This document shows positions 33,693 to 41,795 of a stretch of 64,000 nucleotides of DNA, piece after piece. Position numbers and translations under genes: made by a program. Numbering within the stretch: position 1 is the stretch's first letter; every line of letters begins with the position of its first letter. The stretch is from Kribbella monticola (lineage in GTDB: Bacteria > Actinomycetota > Actinomycetes > Propionibacteriales > Kribbellaceae): positions 62,001 to 126,000 of the forward strand of contig NZ_QFXK01000039.1 of NCBI RefSeq assembly GCF_003261635.1, read 5' to 3'. The notes beneath the pieces were generated by a model. That model did no database searches. It was not told where the DNA came from and was given only the letters and a program-made list of their open reading frames with translations.

Positions 33693-34208
33693 ATGCGGGG
33701 TATGGCATCGGGCGTCGGGCTGGTTCTGTTGTGTGGGACTGCGTTCTCCGGGAAGAGTACGGTGGCGCGGTTCCTGGCGCCGCGGCTCGCTGCGCGGATC
33801 GTGAGTCTTGACGAGATCAATGAGCACCGCGGCTTGTGGGGTGGCGACGGCATCCCGGCCGAGGAATGGATCCGGACCCATGAGCTGGCATCCGAGGAGG
33901 TCCGTGCGCTCCTGAACTCAGGGACGTCTGTCATCGTCGACGACACGAGTTCGCCGCGGTTCCTGCGGGACGGCTGGCGTTCACTGGCGGCGTCAGCGAA
34001 CGCCGGATTCAGCCTCATCTACATCGACGTGGATCAGGCGACGATCCGCCGACGCCGGGCTGACAATCAGGCGGACCCGCGCCGACGCGATGTCGCGGAC
34101 GCAGTACTCGATCAGCACCTGGCCGACTTCGAGCCGCCACAGGACGATGAGAACGCGGTACGAGTGCAGTCCGCCGACGACCTGCAGGACTTCACGCTTG
34201 GTCGGTAG
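33693..34208 (+). CDS. AAA/P-loop kinase-like protein
   Basis: A protein of about 171 residues. The Walker A is LLCGTAFSGKSTVARFLA, followed by VSLDEINEHRG, SGTSVIVDDTSSPRF (Walker B-like) and a lid IRRRRADNQADPRR. The organisation resembles small phosphotransferases of the zeta-toxin/chloramphenicol-phosphotransferase group. Start ATG at 33693 or 33702; neither has a good ribosome site. No antitoxin gene is adjacent. The substrate is unknown. Confidence 0.8.
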   Translation: MRGMASGVGLVLLCGTAFSGKSTVARFLAPRLAARIVSLDEINEHRGLWGGDGIPAEEWIRTHELASEEVRALLNSGTSVIVDDTSSPRFLRDGWRSLAASANAGFSLIYIDVDQATIRRRRADNQADPRRRDVADAVLDQHLADFEPPQDDENAVRVQSADDLQDFTLGR

Positions 34209-34275
34209 CCACGATCCAGAGCACCGACGACAGACTGATCCTGTACCGCGTGTCTCACCCTCGAACGGGTCGCGA

Positions 34276-34686
34276 TCAGGCGGTCGGGAGGAGTTCGGCG
34301 AGCAGTGCGCGGACCCTGGTTTCGATCTCGTCGCGGATCGGCCGGACCGCCTCGATACCGCGCCCGGCCGGGTCGTCCAGTTGCCAGTCCAGGTAGGTCT
34401 TTCCGGGGTAATACGGGCATTCGTCACCGCAGCCCATGGTGATGACGACGTCGGCCGCCTGCACCGCGCCATCGGTCAGCGGCTTGGGGAACTCTCTCGA
34501 GATGTCCAAACCGATTTCAGCCATCGCCTCGACGACGGCCGGGTTCAACTGGTCGGCGGGCTTCGAACCGGCGGATCGTACGACGACCCGTCCGGCCGCG
34601 TGGTGATCAAGGAGCGCAGCGGCCATCTGAGATCGACCGGCGTTGTGGACGCAGACGAACAGCACCTCAGGCGTGGTCCCGGACAT
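34276..34686 (-). CDS. arsC: arsenate reductase, low-molecular-weight phosphatase type
   Basis: A 136-residue LMW-PTPase-fold enzyme. VLFVCVHNAGRSQMAAALL holds the CX5R loop. TMGCGDECPYYPGK supplies the additional Cys pair used in the redox relay, as in thioredoxin- or mycoredoxin-linked ArsC. It reduces As(V) to As(III). GGAG precedes the ATG at 34686. It lies 17 nt downstream of arsR on the same strand, an obvious operon, and faces the flavoprotein/permease genes. Confidence 0.93.
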   Translation of the reverse strand: MSGTTPEVLFVCVHNAGRSQMAAALLDHHAAGRVVVRSAGSKPADQLNPAVVEAMAEIGLDISREFPKPLTDGAVQAADVVITMGCGDECPYYPGKTYLDWQLDDPAGRGIEAVRPIRDEIETRVRALLAELLPTA

Positions 34687-34703
34687 GTCGCTCCTCGAGG
34701 AGA

Positions 34704-35066
34704 TCAGGAGATGAGGGCTGGTTCGGGGATGGAGAGCAGCGCCGAGACCCATTGCATGCGCTCAGGCAGGGACCAGTAGTAGACCCAGGTGCCGCGGCGT
34801 TCGCAGTCGACGAGGCCGGCCTGGCGCAGGACGCGGAGATGGTGGGAGATCGTCGGGCCGGACACGTCGAACTGCCCGGTGAGGTCGCAGACGCAGATCT
34901 CGCCGCCGGCCGAGGCGATGATCGACATCAACCGCAGCCGGATCGGGTCCGACAGCGCCTTGAACACCGCGGCGCCCTCGGCTGCCTGCGTCTCGTCCAG
35001 CGCCGAGATGGAGATCGGCGCGCAGCAGCCGCCGCTTGGCTGGACCGAGATCTCCTGTTTCGACAT
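34704..35066 (-). CDS. arsR: ArsR/SmtB family arsenical-responsive repressor
   Basis: A 120-residue winged-helix repressor. The N-terminus carries a Cys pair (PSGGCCAPI, residues 14-15) and helix alpha3 has ICVCDLTGQF. This layout resembles the Corynebacterium type, where an N-terminal Cys pair and a third Cys bind As(III). DNA binding is through VSGPTISHHLRVLRQAGLV and the wing RRGTWVYYW. A wide inverted repeat in the divergent gap is the likely operator for both gene sets. Confidence 0.93.
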   Translation of the reverse strand: MSKQEISVQPSGGCCAPISISALDETQAAEGAAVFKALSDPIRLRLMSIIASAGGEICVCDLTGQFDVSGPTISHHLRVLRQAGLVDCERRGTWVYYWSLPERMQWVSALLSIPEPALIS

Positions 35067-35085
35067 GCGCCTATCTTGACTCCTG

Positions 35086-35121
35086 TCTAATCACGATGCA
35101 AGCTGAAGGCCGCTGATTAGA
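35086..35121. promoter_or_regulatory. ArsR operator candidate
   Basis: TCTAATCA (35086-35093) and TGATTAGA (35114-35121) are perfect inverted half-sites 20 nt apart, in the 82-nt gap between arsR and the divergent flavoprotein gene. The AT-rich halves stand out from the local GC content. One site could control both directions. Confidence 0.75.
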
Positions 35122-35148
35122 TGAACTTCTACATAGTGGAGATCGACC

Positions 35149-36573
35149 GTGAACGAGCAGAACACCGCCACGCCGGCGGCGCCGGCAGGACCCGTCGTGG
35201 TAATCGGAGCCGGCCCGGTGGGACTGGCCGCGGCCGCGCACCTGGCCGAGCGGGGGATGGACTTCCTCGTCCTGGAATCAGGGCCGGGCGTCGCCGCCGC
35301 GATCGAGGAATGGCGGCACGTGAAGCTGTTCAGCCCGTGGCGCTACGACCTCGACTCCGCTGCCCGCCGTCTGCTCCAGCAGACCGGCTGGGTCGAGCCG
35401 GATCTCGGCAAGCTGCCGACCGGCGGCGACCTGATCGACTCCTATCTCGAACCACTCACCAAGACCCCGCAGCTCAACGACCGGATCCGCTACAACGCTC
35501 AGGTCGTGGCAGTGACCCGGCTCGGATACGACCGCGTCCGTACGGCGGGCCGCGAGCAGGCACCGTTCCTGATCAGGCTCGCCGACGGCACCGAGATCCT
35601 CGCCTCCGCGCTGATCGACGCCGCCGGGACCTGGCGACGCCCGAACGTGCTGGGCGGCTCCGGCATCCCGGCCCGCGGTGAAGCCGACGTCGCCGAGAGC
35701 ATCGCGCCTGCACTCCCCGACGTGCTCGGCCGCGACCGCGACCGGTACGCCGGACGCCGTACTGCGGTCGTCGGCGCCGGCCACTCCGCCGCCACCACGC
35801 TGCTGGATCTCGGCGCGCTCGCCGAAGAGGTTCCCGGTACGGAGATCGTGTGGGTGGTGCGTGGTACCGACCAGGCTCGCACCTATGGGGGCGGCGAGGC
35901 CGACGAGCTGCCGGCCCGTGGCGCGCTGGGCAGCCGGCTGAAGAAGCTCGTCCAGTCCGGCCAGGTCGAGCTCGTCAGCAGCTTCCGTATCGAGGCTGTC
36001 TCCCGCACCGCCGACGGCCGCGTCGAACTCGCGGCCGGTGAGCGTCGAGTGGTCGCCGACACGGTGGTCAACTCGACCGGTTTTCGCCCCGACCACGACA
36101 TGGTCGGCGAGCTGCGCCTCGACCTGGACTCGATCATGGGCTCCACCCGAGCGCTCGCTCCGCTGATCGACCCGAACCAGCACTCCTGCGGCACTGTCCC
36201 GCCGCACGGGGTCGACGAACTGGCTCACCCCGAACCCGGCTACTACGCGGTCGGCGCGAAGTCGTACGGCCGGGCACCGACCTTCCTACTGGCCACCGGC
36301 TACGAGCAGGCCCGGTCCGTCGTCGCAGCACTGGCCGGTGACTGGGCAGCGGCCCGGGACGTGCAGCTGGACCTGCCGGAGACAGGCGTCTGCTCCTCGA
36401 ACCTCGCTTACGGCGACAGCAGCGACGAGACCGCCGGCGGCTGCTGCGGTCCCGCACCACAAGCCGTCGAGATCGCCGCACCCGCCGGCCGTGGCCTGGC
36501 CACCGGCATCAGCGGCGGTCTACTGACCGTCATCGACGACAAGCCCGCCACCCAATCGGGCTGCTGCAGCTGA
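35149..36573 (+). CDS. FAD/NAD(P)-dependent oxidoreductase of the arsenic island (ArsO-like)
   Basis: A 474-residue flavin monooxygenase-like protein. FAD binds at VVVIGAGPVGLAAAAHLAE, and NADPH probably at TAVVGAGHSAATTLLDL. ATGYEQARSVV closes the fold. The C-terminal 60 residues carry Cys pairs (TAGGCCGPAP; TQSGCCS) that could bind As(III) or Sb(III). GGAG lies 7 nt before the GTG. It is divergent from arsR and overlaps the MFS gene as TGATG. Homologues occur in ars clusters, but the exact reaction is not settled. Confidence 0.85.
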   Translation: MNEQNTATPAAPAGPVVVIGAGPVGLAAAAHLAERGMDFLVLESGPGVAAAIEEWRHVKLFSPWRYDLDSAARRLLQQTGWVEPDLGKLPTGGDLIDSYLEPLTKTPQLNDRIRYNAQVVAVTRLGYDRVRTAGREQAPFLIRLADGTEILASALIDAAGTWRRPNVLGGSGIPARGEADVAESIAPALPDVLGRDRDRYAGRRTAVVGAGHSAATTLLDLGALAEEVPGTEIVWVVRGTDQARTYGGGEADELPARGALGSRLKKLVQSGQVELVSSFRIEAVSRTADGRVELAAGERRVVADTVVNSTGFRPDHDMVGELRLDLDSIMGSTRALAPLIDPNQHSCGTVPPHGVDELAHPEPGYYAVGAKSYGRAPTFLLATGYEQARSVVAALAGDWAAARDVQLDLPETGVCSSNLAYGDSSDETAGGCCGPAPQAVEIAAPAGRGLATGISGGLLTVIDDKPATQSGCCS

Positions 36574-37820
36574 TGACCCCGGCCGCGGCGACCGCCACCA
36601 CTCTGGCGTCAGGCGATCGCCGCGGCACTCAGCGCCGCGAGGTAGTAGCTGCGCTCGCCATCACCACCACCATCGGCTACGGCGTTCTGTACTACGCCTT
36701 CAGCGCCCTGCTCGCGCCGATGAGCCGCGACCTGCATATCTCCACCACCGTCGCCACCGGTGCACTGACCACCGCCGTACTCGTCAGCGCTGCGATGGCG
36801 ATACCTGTCGGCCGCTGGCTCGATGCGCACGGCGGGCACGGCGTCATGACCACCGGATCCATCCTGGCGGCCGTCGCCGTACTGGCCTGGTCTCAGGTGC
36901 AGAACACTGCCCAGCTGTACGCCGTGTTCGTGGCAATCGGCGCTGCCTCGGCAATGGTGCTCTATCAGCCCGCCTTCGCGATCATCGTCGCCGTCACCGC
37001 ACCACCGAAGCGCGCGAACGCCTTGCTGAGCATCACTCTCGTCGCCGGGTTCGCCAGCTCGATCTTCATCCCGCTCACCGGTCAACTCATCCAGGCGACC
37101 GGATGGCGCCACGCGCTGATCGCCTTGGCCGGCATCGTCGCTGTGATCACCGTGCCCGTGCACGCTTTCGTACTCCGGCGCACGCAGCCGACCGCACCGG
37201 CAAGCAGTCACCACCTGCGGCGGTCACCGGCCCGGGTGATCCGCGACGCCGGCTTCTGGCTCATCGCCGTCGCGTTCGTTCTGCACAGCGCAGCCCTCGC
37301 GGTCCTGGCCGTGCACCTGGTCACCTACCTCACCCAGCTCGGTCACACACCGACGACCGCGGCAAGCCTCACCGGGCTGCTCGGCCTCTTGTCGGTCACC
37401 GGCCGCGTCATCACCACCCTCGCGAAGCGATGGTTGCCGATCACCCTTATCGCCGCCACAATCATCGCCCTGCAAGGGATTGCGATCGCTCTGCTGCCCT
37501 TCATCGGGCAGAGCATCGCTGGAGCGGCGACCAGCCTGGGACTGTTCGGGCTCGGCTTCGGCGTAGCGTCGATCGCCACACCGGCCATCCTGCTCGACCG
37601 CTACGGTGACCAGGGCTACGCCACCATCGCCGGCATTCTCGGAACCTCGACCACCATCAGTCGCGCGACCGCGCCGCTGGCCGCCGCTGCCCTCGCGACC
37701 GGCATCGGGTACCGGCCGCTCATCCTCGTCGCCGGCGCAGCCTGCCTCATCGCCGGAGCAGCTCTCGCTCTCACCCAACACCTCCCGCCCGACGCGACCA
37801 CTCGGCGTACGGCGTGCTGA
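36573..37820 (+). CDS. MFS transporter in the arsenic island
   Basis: A 415-residue protein with about 12 predicted transmembrane helices. It has the cytoplasmic IPVGRWLDAHGGHG loop of major facilitators between helices 2 and 3. Its ATG overlaps the flavoprotein stop (TGATG), so it is co-translated. Placement suggests export of an arsenical, perhaps an organoarsenical or the product of the flavoenzyme. That substrate is inference; sequence alone shows only an MFS carrier. Confidence 0.88.
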   Translation: MTPAAATATTLASGDRRGTQRREVVAALAITTTIGYGVLYYAFSALLAPMSRDLHISTTVATGALTTAVLVSAAMAIPVGRWLDAHGGHGVMTTGSILAAVAVLAWSQVQNTAQLYAVFVAIGAASAMVLYQPAFAIIVAVTAPPKRANALLSITLVAGFASSIFIPLTGQLIQATGWRHALIALAGIVAVITVPVHAFVLRRTQPTAPASSHHLRRSPARVIRDAGFWLIAVAFVLHSAALAVLAVHLVTYLTQLGHTPTTAASLTGLLGLLSVTGRVITTLAKRWLPITLIAATIIALQGIAIALLPFIGQSIAGAATSLGLFGLGFGVASIATPAILLDRYGDQGYATIAGILGTSTTISRATAPLAAAALATGIGYRPLILVAGAACLIAGAALALTQHLPPDATTRRTAC

Positions 37821-37875
37821 CCAAGGTCGCGGGAGACTTGCATCCTGTACTCCGGCACGGGTTTACCGTCGAAGC

Positions 37876-38235
37876 ATGACGACAGAATCCTTGACCCTGG
37901 GCGAGGGCGACCCGGATTGGGTTCCGCAGGCCTGCACGCTGCCGACCGCCGAGCAGCCGCTGCGCGTCGCCGAGTTCGACGAACTGTTCGCGACCAGCCT
38001 TCACGGTGTGAAGCGGGTAGCGCCGAACCGGCTGGAGCTGCGCCTGGACCCAGCCGCCGAGGCAACCGCGCGAGACCTGACCGCCCGCGAGACGAGCTGC
38101 TGCTCCTTCTTCACCTTCGACTACCTGGCCGTCGACGACGGCGAGCTCCCGCTGCACCTCACCGTGCCTGACGCCCACCTCGCCGTACTCGATGCCCTGG
38201 CAACGCGAGCCGCCAACCTGCAGACACCAATTTGA
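37876..38235 (+). CDS. small CC-motif protein of the arsenic island
   Basis: A 119-residue soluble protein. Its only striking feature is ARETSCCSFFTFDYL (about residues 74-88), a vicinal Cys pair in an aromatic context. Similar CCSFF proteins occur near metalloid and mercury genes in actinobacteria (from memory), so As(III) binding or sensing is a reasonable guess. Its stop overlaps the TTG start of the permease gene. No established function is known to me. Confidence 0.78.
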   Translation: MTTESLTLGEGDPDWVPQACTLPTAEQPLRVAEFDELFATSLHGVKRVAPNRLELRLDPAAEATARDLTARETSCCSFFTFDYLAVDDGELPLHLTVPDAHLAVLDALATRAANLQTPI

Positions 38236-39230
38236 TCGTGCCGGAAGAACCAGCCGGTCTGGTCGACCGAATGGAACATCACCAGCTCGCCTTGTATCTC
38301 GCGGCTATCGCGGCAGGAGGTTTGCTGGGCTGGGTAGCGCCGTCGGCAACTCCGGGAATCGAGCAGGCCATCAGCCCGGTTCTCGGCACGCTGCTGTTCG
38401 TGACATTTCTGCAGGTCCCGGCCGCCGAACTGCTGCGCTCGTTGCGCGCAGGGAGGTTCCTTGCCGCGACCTTGGTCGTCAACTTCGTCGTGGTGCCGTT
38501 GGTGGTCGCGGCGATGTTCTTCTTCCTGCCCGACGATCAGGCCGTGCGCATCGGCGTACTGCTAGTGCTGCTCACGCCCTGCGTTGACTACGTGATCGTC
38601 TTCTCCCGGTTGGCCGGAGGCGCCAGTCATCGGCTGCTCGCCGCCACACCGCTGCTGCTGCTCGCGCAACTGCTGCTGTTGCCCGTCTTCCTCTATCTGT
38701 TCATGGGATCGGAACTGGCCGACATCGTGCAGATCAAGCCGTTCGTCGAGGCATTCGCCTTCCTGATCGCCGTTCCCCTCACGCTGGCTTGGAGTATGCA
38801 GGCCTGGGCTGCCCGCAAGCCGTCTGGACAAAAGGTGTCCGCGGCAACGAGTACGACGACGGTGCCGCTGATGGCGGCAACCCTCTTCACCGTCGTCGCT
38901 TCCCAGGTGCCCAAAGTCAGCGACAGCCTCGGTGACGTCGTCGCCGTAATCCCGTACTACGTTGCTTTTCTCGTCCTCATGCCCTTTGCCGGGCTAGGCG
39001 TCGCCCGCCTCTTCGGTCTCGCCGCATCGGCCACGCGCGCGATCGTGTTCACCGGGGCCACCCGCAACTCTCTCGTCGTACTGCCTCTCGCCCTCGCGCT
39101 CCCCGACCCGCTCGCCATCGCAGCCGCGGTCGTGGTCACTCAGACCCTCGTGGAGGTTCTCGGCATGGTTGCCTACGTCCACCTCGTACCGCGCCTGGTC
39201 CCAACCACCAGAACCACAGTTACCCCGTGA
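38232..39230 (+). CDS. arsenite efflux permease, ACR3/BASS-like
   Basis: A 332-residue membrane protein with about 10 helices of the bile-acid:sodium symporter/ACR3 fold. LLTPCVDYVIVFSRLAGG carries the helix-4 Cys expected in ACR3 As(III) antiporters, and FTGATRNSLVVLPLALALP matches the conserved ninth-helix region. The TTG at 38232 overlaps the previous stop (TTGA). A GTG at 38238 and an ATG at 38271 are alternatives. It is the efflux step of the arsenate reduction pathway encoded here. Confidence 0.88.
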   Translation: MIVPEEPAGLVDRMEHHQLALYLAAIAAGGLLGWVAPSATPGIEQAISPVLGTLLFVTFLQVPAAELLRSLRAGRFLAATLVVNFVVVPLVVAAMFFFLPDDQAVRIGVLLVLLTPCVDYVIVFSRLAGGASHRLLAATPLLLLAQLLLLPVFLYLFMGSELADIVQIKPFVEAFAFLIAVPLTLAWSMQAWAARKPSGQKVSAATSTTTVPLMAATLFTVVASQVPKVSDSLGDVVAVIPYYVAFLVLMPFAGLGVARLFGLAASATRAIVFTGATRNSLVVLPLALALPDPLAIAAAVVVTQTLVEVLGMVAYVHLVPRLVPTTRTTVTP

Positions 39231-39387
39231 CCATCTCACTTCAGCGGCTCGTGCGCAGTCCCACCGGGAGGGTGATTCGTCGGTTGGCGTCGTATTCGGG
39301 GGCGTGCCGATCGTCTTTCTTGTGAGTTGCCGGTCCGAAGCGGGAGGCAGCCGGAGAGGCCACACTGAGATCAAGGAGGTGATGCGC

Positions 39388-39732
39388 GTGAAGTACGTGC
39401 TGATGTTCGTCGACACCGAGGAGTACGCCAAGGAGGTCGAGGCGATGAGCCCGGCCGAGCTGGAACAGGTCTACGACCGGGTGAACCAGTGGTTCATCGA
39501 TCACGCCGCGAAGATCCGCAGTACGACCAGCAAACTGCAAGGCGCGGCGACCGCCACGACCGTGCGGCTCGACGGGCCGGAACCAGTGACCACCGACGGG
39601 CCGTTCATGGAGGGCAAGGAAGTCATCTCCGGGTTCACCGAGATCGAGGTCGCCGACCTCGACGAGGCACTGCGCATGGTCAAGACCTGGCCCGCCTGCC
39701 CGATCGTCGAAATCCGCCCTGTGGGGCCATGA
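39388..39732 (+). CDS. YCII/DGPF-domain protein, partner of the ECF42 sigma factor
   Basis: A 114-residue protein: VKYVLMFVDTEEYAKEV at the start, then TTDGPFMEGKEVISGFTEIE (the DGPF motif) and DEALRMVKTWPACP. AAGGAGG at 39373-39379 suits the GTG at 39388 (8-nt spacing) better than the ATG at 39382. It overlaps the sigma-factor gene as ATGA. DGPF proteins are the hallmark neighbours of ECF42 sigma factors; their biochemical role is not firmly known. Confidence 0.9.
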   Translation: MKYVLMFVDTEEYAKEVEAMSPAELEQVYDRVNQWFIDHAAKIRSTTSKLQGAATATTVRLDGPEPVTTDGPFMEGKEVISGFTEIEVADLDEALRMVKTWPACPIVEIRPVGP

Positions 39733-40931
39733 CCACCAGTCCGGCCGCCGACGAACTGGCCCGCGTGGTTCGCGACCACGCCGGTCAGCTCGCCGCGTCA
39801 CTCGTCTCGCTGCTCGGCGACTTCTCGGCCGCCGAAGACCTGGTCCAGGACGCCGTCGAGACCGCCCTGCGGCGCTGGCCGGTCGAAGGGATCCCCGACC
39901 GGCCCGACGGATGGCTGTTCACCGTCGCCCGTCGCCGCGGCCTGGACGTACTCCGGCGGCAGGAGAACTACCGCTCCAAACTCGCCCAGTTGCAGTGGCC
40001 GATCCAGCCCGCGCCCGACGACCGGCTCCGGCTCATCTTCACCTGCTGCCATCCCGCGCTGGCTCGCGAAGCGCAGATCGCGCTCACGCTCCGCGTCGTC
40101 TGCGGTCTCACCACCGCCCAGATCGCCGCCGCGTTCCTCGTACCGGAAACCACCCTGGCGCAGCGGATCACCCGCGCGAAACGCAAGATCGCCCAGGCCG
40201 GCATCCCGTACCGGATTCCCCGCGCCGACGAGCTGCCCGAACGGCTCGGCGAAGTACTGACCGTCATCTACCTGCTGTTCAACGAGGGCTACCTGTCCAG
40301 CAGCAGCGACCGGGTCCACTCCCGTGACCTCGTGGACGACGCCGAATGGCTCACCAGTCTCCTCGCCGGGCTCCAACCGAACGAACCCGAGATCACCGGA
40401 CTCCTCGTCCTGATCCGCCTCCACCGCAGCCGCGCCGCCGCGAGATTCACGCCTGAGGGGCAGCTCGTCCTGCTGCAGGACCAAGACCGCGGTACCTGGG
40501 ACCACGAGGCAATAGCCGCCGCGACAGCGCTTCTCACCCGCACCGCCCGGCGCCACCGCTCACCCGGTCCGTACCAGCTGCAGGCCGCCATCGCCGCCTG
40601 CCACTGCGAAGCCGCCAGCTGGAAAGACACCGACTGGCAGCAGATCCTCGTCCTGTACGACATGCTGCTTCACCTGCAACCCAGTTCGATCACCCGCCTG
40701 CATCGCAGCGTCGCAGTCCGCTATGTCAAAGGCGCCGACGTCGCTCTCGCGGAGCTTGACGGACTCGACGGTGAGCTCAGCAGCTACCCGCTGTACCACG
40801 CGACGCGCGCCGAAATGCTCAGAGCCGTCGGCGACTACAAGACCGCGACCGAGGCCGACCGGCGCGCCCTCGAACTCACCGCGAACCCGGCGCAGGCCGA
40901 AGTACTGAGGGAACGGCTCGCCACGCATTGA
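39729..40931 (+). CDS. ECF42-type sigma factor with C-terminal TPR extension
   Basis: A 400-residue extracytoplasmic-function sigma factor. Region 2 is FSAAEDLVQDAVETALRRW and region 4 is VVCGLTTAQIAAAFLVPE with TLAQRITRAKRKI. A helical, TPR-like C-terminal extension of about 200 residues replaces an anti-sigma gene (PYQLQAAIAACHCEA; LYDMLLHLQPSSITRLHRSV). No anti-sigma factor lies nearby, as expected for ECF42, where the extension is thought necessary for activity. The start overlaps the YCII gene. Confidence 0.92.
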   Translation: MTTSPAADELARVVRDHAGQLAASLVSLLGDFSAAEDLVQDAVETALRRWPVEGIPDRPDGWLFTVARRRGLDVLRRQENYRSKLAQLQWPIQPAPDDRLRLIFTCCHPALAREAQIALTLRVVCGLTTAQIAAAFLVPETTLAQRITRAKRKIAQAGIPYRIPRADELPERLGEVLTVIYLLFNEGYLSSSSDRVHSRDLVDDAEWLTSLLAGLQPNEPEITGLLVLIRLHRSRAAARFTPEGQLVLLQDQDRGTWDHEAIAAATALLTRTARRHRSPGPYQLQAAIAACHCEAASWKDTDWQQILVLYDMLLHLQPSSITRLHRSVAVRYVKGADVALAELDGLDGELSSYPLYHATRAEMLRAVGDYKTATEADRRALELTANPAQAEVLRERLATH

Positions 40932-40936
40932 GTTCA

Positions 40937-41575
40937 TCAGCCGCGGCGCTCGCAGGCGATGCCGTCGCCGTCGGGGTCCAGGCGAAGGGAGTAGCCGGGC
41001 ATGCCGCGAAGGAGGACGAGCAGACCTGCTCGGCGTACGGCGGGGCAGTTCTTGTAGAAGACGGGAGCGCCCGCCGGGGTTGGGGTCGGGGTTCGCGTGG
41101 TTGGGGGTGGTGGAGTCGGCGCGGTCGATGGGGTCTTGGTCGTTGGTGCCGGTGAGATGGTGGCGAAGAGTGGTTTGGGAGTGGGCTTCGGTGTTTCGGG
41201 CGGCATCGGGTCGCTGGTGATCTCCTCCGGGGTGGGGAGTGGCACCGTGGGGAGTGGTGGGAGTGCGGTGTCCAGAATCGACGGTGAATCCGCGACCCGG
41301 GTGGGCGCCGTGTTGCCGTCGAGTGAGCCGAAGAGAATGAAACTCACGAGGGCGCCGACCAGGAGTACGAGACCGGTCGACGCGAAAATGGGCAGGTAGC
41401 TCGGTCCTCCGTAGCGACCGCGAGGTCCGCGGACCCGGCGCCCGTCGCTGTCGACCCAGAACGGCCAGTCCATCGGTGCCGCCGGCCAGGATTCGTCGGG
41501 TTGCCACCGTTTGGGTGGGCGCCAGCGGGCGGTCGGTGGTTCCGGCCATTCGGGCGGCGCGTTGAAATGCCTCAC
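40937..41575 (-). CDS. membrane-anchored protein with excalibur calcium-binding domain
   Basis: A 212-residue protein. A Pro/Trp-rich cytoplasmic start (PPEWPEPPTARWRPPKRW) leads to one transmembrane helix (IFASTGLVLLVGALVSFIL). A Thr/Pro-rich external linker follows, then the excalibur motif FYKNCPAVRRAG to LDPDGDGIACE at the C-terminus. Excalibur domains bind calcium through the DxDxDG loop. Role unknown. The 220-nt gap upstream (41576-41795) holds only a small GCTTG/CAAGC hairpin at 41707-41720. Confidence 0.88.
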   Translation of the reverse strand: MRHFNAPPEWPEPPTARWRPPKRWQPDESWPAAPMDWPFWVDSDGRRVRGPRGRYGGPSYLPIFASTGLVLLVGALVSFILFGSLDGNTAPTRVADSPSILDTALPPLPTVPLPTPEEITSDPMPPETPKPTPKPLFATISPAPTTKTPSTAPTPPPPTTRTPTPTPAGAPVFYKNCPAVRRAGLLVLLRGMPGYSLRLDPDGDGIACERRG

Positions 41576-41795
41576 TCAGCCTCCTCCCCCGAGGTGCTCA
41601 ACGCCCGCAGCCTAAGCGAACCCACGCATTCGGTGGCGGTTCCGGCAATAGGTAATTCGAATACTTCAAAGGTCGAATGACGATTGAGGTCGAATTGCCA
41701 ATAGATGCTTGTAGACAAGCAAATGCGCGTAGTCCGCAGGAATGCGGGTCAGCTGGTGGAGAGACACAGGAGGTCGCGTGGGCGGACCTCGGCGG

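Noticed and set aside
33358..33708. 116-codon minus-strand frame in the gap before the kinase-like gene
   Set aside because: No family resemblance, low-complexity Ala/Arg/Gly content and no ribosome site.
41707..41720. GCTTG/CAAGC hairpin downstream of proline dehydrogenase as a terminator
   Set aside because: The stem is only 5 bp with no U-tract; too weak to list as a feature.
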